The position numbers were made by a program, and so were the translations under genes. DNA of 7,054 nucleotides from DASPTB01 sp035623615. GTDB lineage: Bacteria > Actinomycetota > UBA4738. Shown piece after piece: positions 5,057 through 7,054 of the stretch; position 1 is the stretch's first letter, and every line of letters starts with the position of its first letter. The notes under the pieces were generated by a model. That model was not told where the DNA came from and made no database searches. It saw only the letters and a list, made by a program, of their open reading frames with translations. The DNA lies in assembly GCA_035623615.1 (NCBI GenBank), contig DASPTB010000124.1, forward strand, positions 1 through 7,054. The letters run 5' to 3'.

Positions 5057-6222
5057 GCGAGCGGCCGTTCGAGCTGCCGGAGGAGCTCGAGACCTTCCGC
5101 GGCGTCGTCCGTCAGATCGTCGAGGAGCGCATCGGGCTCGCGCGCGCCGCCGAGATCGACGAGGAGGACGAGTTCCCCTGGGACGTCCACAAAATCTTCG
5201 TCGAGAACGAGCTGATGGCGGTCGGCTATCCCGAGGAGTACGGCGGTGCCGGCGGGGGGTCGCTGACCTTCGCCCTTCTCGCCGAGGAGATCTCGCGCAT
5301 CTCCGCCGGGTGCTCGCTGATCCCGCTGGTCAGCCGCCTCGGCGCGATCCCGATCATGCTGGCGGGCACCGAGGAACAGCGCCGGACGATGTTCGGCGCG
5401 ATCGCCCGCGGCGAGCACCAGATGTCGTACTGCCTCACCGAGCCGGGAAGCGGGTCGGACGCGGGGGCGATGCGAACCCGGTACGAGCGCACCGGGACGG
5501 CGTTTCGTCTCTCGGGCACCAAGCGCTTCATCACGGGAGCCGGGACGTCCACGGCCTACACGGTCTTCGCCACCCGCGACCCGGATGAGCGCACGAAGGG
5601 CATCTCGGCGTTCCTCGTCCACAAGGACGACGCCGGCGTGTCGTTCGGTGCCAAGGAGCACAAGCTCGGGATCCACGGGTCGCCGACCGCGGAGGTGTAC
5701 TTCGACAACGTGGAGCTCGCCGAGGACCGGCTGATCGGCGAGGAGGGTGCCGGGTTCGGGATCGCGATGCGAACGCTCGACTACTCCCGTCCGACGATCG
5801 CCGCGCAGGCGCTCGGGATCGCGCAGGGCGCGTTCGATGTCGCCGCACCGTACACGACGAGCCGCGAGCAGTTCGGGGCGCCGATCGCCGACCTGCAGGG
5901 GATCCAGTTCATGCTCGCCGACATGGCGATGGAGATCGAGGCCGCGCGCCTGCTCGTCTACCGCGCGGCCTCGATGGTCGACGCCGGCGACCCGCGGACG
6001 ACGCTCTACGCGTCGATGGCGAAGTGCTATGCGTCCGACGCCGCGATGCGCGTGACCACCGACGCGGTGCAGCTCCTTGGCGGGTACGGCTACATGCGCG
6101 AGTACCCGGTGGAGCGCATGATGCGCGACGCGAAGATCACCCAGATCTACGAGGGCACCAATCAGATCCAGCGGGTGGTGATCGCCCGCCAGATCCTGAA
6201 ACGCCTGGCGGCGGCCTCGTGA
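5053..6222 (+). CDS. Acyl-CoA dehydrogenase (FAD-dependent, short or branched chain type)
   Basis: The product is 389 aa, standard for soluble acyl-CoA dehydrogenases. It oxidises an acyl-CoA to the trans-2-enoyl-CoA with FAD, passing electrons to electron-transfer flavoprotein. Domains in order: an alpha-helical N-terminal domain (about 5-120); a beta domain opening with YCLTEPGSGSDAG (126-138), the flavin- and substrate-contact segment; and a C-terminal helical domain (about 235-385). The general base is E367 in QIYEGTNQIQR (364-374), the position used by short-chain and most bacterial family members rather than by long-chain or isovaleryl-CoA enzymes. Other signatures are REQFG (271-275) and LLGGYGYMREYPVERMMRDAK (341-361). 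The substrate cannot be assigned from sequence alone; butyryl-, isobutyryl- or 2-methylbutyryl-CoA are candidates. It starts at a GTG overlapping the thiolase stop and ends overlapping the thioesterase GTG, so all three are likely translationally coupled. No electron-transfer flavoprotein genes are in the window. Confidence 0.93.
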   Translation: MSERPFELPEELETFRGVVRQIVEERIGLARAAEIDEEDEFPWDVHKIFVENELMAVGYPEEYGGAGGGSLTFALLAEEISRISAGCSLIPLVSRLGAIPIMLAGTEEQRRTMFGAIARGEHQMSYCLTEPGSGSDAGAMRTRYERTGTAFRLSGTKRFITGAGTSTAYTVFATRDPDERTKGISAFLVHKDDAGVSFGAKEHKLGIHGSPTAEVYFDNVELAEDRLIGEEGAGFGIAMRTLDYSRPTIAAQALGIAQGAFDVAAPYTTSREQFGAPIADLQGIQFMLADMAMEIEAARLLVYRAASMVDAGDPRTTLYASMAKCYASDAAMRVTTDAVQLLGGYGYMREYPVERMMRDAKITQIYEGTNQIQRVVIARQILKRLAAAS

Positions 6223-6752
6223 GTAGCGACGGCGAGGTCGGCGACGCGGGCGTCGGACCGCGGCGGCCGGCGGACTCGCAGGTGCAGCTCGTGCAGCACA
6301 TGGAACTGACCGACGCCAACCTGCTCGGCAACGTCCACGGGGGCGTGGTGATGAAGCTGGTCGACACGGCCGGCGGGCTGGCGGCGATCAAGCACTCGGG
6401 CGGTCCCGTCGTGACGGTCGCGATGGACGAGATGTCGTTCCTGGAGCCCGTGCGCCTCGGCGACGTCGTCACCGTGAGCGCCATGGTGAACGAGGTGGGC
6501 CGGACCTCGATGGAGGTCGGCGTCCGCGTCGAGACCGAGAACCCCGTGACCGGCCGGCGCGTGCACGCGTCGAGCGCGTACCTCGTGTTCGTGGCACTCG
6601 ACGACGAGGGGCGGCCGCGCGCCGTTCCGCGAATCGCGCCGGAGACCGAGAGCGAGCGGCAGCGGCAGGCCGAGGCGAAGCTCCGTCAGGGAAACCGCCT
6701 CGCGCGCAAGAAGGCGATCCAGGCCGCGCGCGCCGCCAAGGGCGAGGGTTAG
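6219..6752 (+). CDS. Hotdog-fold acyl-CoA thioesterase
   Basis: The product is 177 aa. It hydrolyses acyl-CoA to free acid and CoA in the cytoplasm. Residues about 20-140 form a single hotdog domain of the YciA/BACH-like acyl-CoA hydrolase group. The active-site segment LTDANLLGNVHGGVVMKLVD (30-49) has N38, the H40-G41-G42 turn, and D49 at the start of the central helix. The strand VTVAMDEMSFLEPVRLGDVV and a later SSAYLVFVALDDEGRP segment complete the fold. Such enzymes assemble as dimers of dimers or hexamers. About 35 residues after the domain are a charged, probably helical tail rich in Arg, Lys, Glu and Ala. The GTG start overlaps the dehydrogenase stop (GTGA); the nearest in-frame ATG would remove the first hotdog strand, so the GTG is preferred. 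Its stop codon overlaps that of the convergent acyl-CoA synthetase. It may drain surplus acyl-CoA and recover CoA; substrate range is unknown. Confidence 0.87.
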   Translation: MSSDGEVGDAGVGPRRPADSQVQLVQHMELTDANLLGNVHGGVVMKLVDTAGGLAAIKHSGGPVVTVAMDEMSFLEPVRLGDVVTVSAMVNEVGRTSMEVGVRVETENPVTGRRVHASSAYLVFVALDDEGRPRAVPRIAPETESERQRQAEAKLRQGNRLARKKAIQAARAAKGEG

Positions 6753-7054
6753 CCCGAGCCCGAGCCCGAGCCCGAGCCGGACCCCGAGCCCGAGAGCCGG
6801 GCGCGGACGCGGTCGAGCGCTTCGGGGTTCTCGAGGCTCGACAGGTCGCCAGGATCGTCGCCGGTGGCCGCCGCCCGCAAGGCGCGGCGGACGATCTTGG
6901 CGCTGCGCGTCTTCGGCAGCTCGTCCACGAACACGACCTTCGACGGTCGGAACGCCTTTCCGAGGTGCTCGGCCACCACGCCCGAGAGTTCGGCGGCCAT
7001 GTCGTCGCTCGCCGCGACGCCGGGACGCAGAACGACGAAGCACCAGATCTGCTC
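6749..7054 (-). CDS. AMP-forming acyl-CoA synthetase, C-terminal part (5' end outside the window)
   Basis: The last 101 residues are visible; the frame is open to the window edge, so the N-terminal adenylation domain lies beyond it. The enzyme activates a carboxylic acid, such as acetate, propionate or a medium-chain acid, to its CoA thioester using ATP. The visible part is the mobile C-terminal domain. It runs from WCFVVLRPGV, through LGKAFRPSKVVFVDELP, to KTRSAKIVRR, whose lysine (visible residue 53) is the catalytic and potentially acetylated lysine of the family. Ala replaces the Gly of the usual RSGKI. A following GDLSSLENPEALDRV segment resembles acetyl/propionyl-CoA synthetase-like actinobacterial enzymes; without the N-terminal half I cannot name the substrate. 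The protein ends in seven Ser-Gly dipeptides. Its TAA overlaps the TAG of the convergent thioesterase. A methionine at visible residue 19 is internal, not the start. Confidence 0.9.
   Translation of the reverse strand, partial: EQIWCFVVLRPGVAASDDMAAELSGVVAEHLGKAFRPSKVVFVDELPKTRSAKIVRRALRAAATGDDPGDLSSLENPEALDRVRARLSGSGSGSGSGSGSG
6752..6793. repeat. Hexanucleotide tandem repeat encoding a (Ser-Gly)x7 tail
   Basis: Seven consecutive 6-base units, GCCCGA on the plus strand, form 42 bases. Five are identical and two differ by one base (GCCGGA and CCCCGA). On the minus strand each unit is TCG-GGC, giving Ser-Gly. Both variant bases are synonymous, so the dipeptide is unbroken. The array directly abuts the overlapping stop codons of the thioesterase and synthetase genes. 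Confidence 0.9.

Noticed and set aside
6024..6218. Upstream in-frame extension of the thioesterase reading frame
   Set aside because: It overlaps the conserved C-terminus of the acyl-CoA dehydrogenase, including its catalytic Glu, and its product is unlike hotdog proteins. The GTGA start at 6219 fits the operon pattern.
6749..7000. Reading the synthetase fragment as a complete 83-residue small gene starting at the ATG near 7000
   Set aside because: The frame continues open upstream to the window edge with conserved family sequence (WCFVVLRPGV), so that methionine is internal to a larger, truncated gene.
6162..7043. Long minus-strand open frame across the thioesterase and the synthetase end
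   Set aside because: It runs through two well-supported genes in another frame, and its product includes long Leu-Gly repeats that are only the frame-shifted reading of the hexanucleotide array.
1..7054. Search for a mobile element, CRISPR array, tRNA, rRNA, toxin-antitoxin or defence system
   Set aside because: No transposase, integrase, terminal inverted repeats, spaced direct repeats or RNA gene signatures were seen. Pairing the XRE-type gene as an antitoxin fails because its coupled partner is plainly methylmalonyl-CoA epimerase.

Overview
The window is high-G+C DNA with a strong preference for G or C at third codon positions. It is almost fully coding and looks like ordinary chromosomal sequence of an actinobacterium (Actinomycetota) or a close high-G+C lineage. 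The main taxonomic hint is the first gene, which has the actinobacterial layout of a single membrane helix, a Ser/Pro-rich linker and a DUF4232-like exported domain. The thiolase, acyl-CoA dehydrogenase and acyl-CoA synthetase also have an actinobacterial character. This placement rests on reading the proteins by eye, not on a search.

Layout: (1) 20-751 (+), a membrane-anchored DUF4232-like protein whose start overlaps the stop of a possible gene lying mostly off the left edge. (2) 759-1555 (-), a two-gene operon read right to left: a small XRE-type regulator, then methylmalonyl-CoA epimerase, joined by a GTGA stop/start overlap. (3) 1556-1860, a divergent intergenic region with a good sigma-70-like promoter for the regulator operon and a 15-bp inverted repeat in its leader. 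(4) 1861-3792 (+), an unusual FtsH-like membrane AAA+ zinc protease. (5) 3872-6752 (+), a tightly coupled operon of acetyl-CoA acetyltransferase, acyl-CoA dehydrogenase and a hotdog acyl-CoA thioesterase, with GTGA overlaps at both junctions. (6) 6749-7054 (-), the C-terminal end of an AMP-forming acyl-CoA synthetase, convergent with the thioesterase so that the two stop codons overlap, and ending in a (Ser-Gly)x7 tail encoded by a hexanucleotide repeat.

Most of the window is acyl-CoA metabolism. The synthetase would activate an acid to its CoA thioester, the dehydrogenase would start beta-oxidation of a short or branched acyl-CoA, and the thiolase would cleave or form acetoacetyl-CoA. The thioesterase would release free acid and CoA, and the epimerase would serve the propionyl-CoA to succinyl-CoA route. 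Enoyl-CoA hydratase, 3-hydroxyacyl-CoA dehydrogenase and methylmalonyl-CoA mutase are not in the window.

I found no mobile element, CRISPR array, rRNA, tRNA or defence system. The least ordinary object is the FtsH-like protease: it has almost no extracytoplasmic domain, a Trp-rich insertion in the AAA+ module, and Glu in place of the usual Walker B Asp, while its zinc site is intact.
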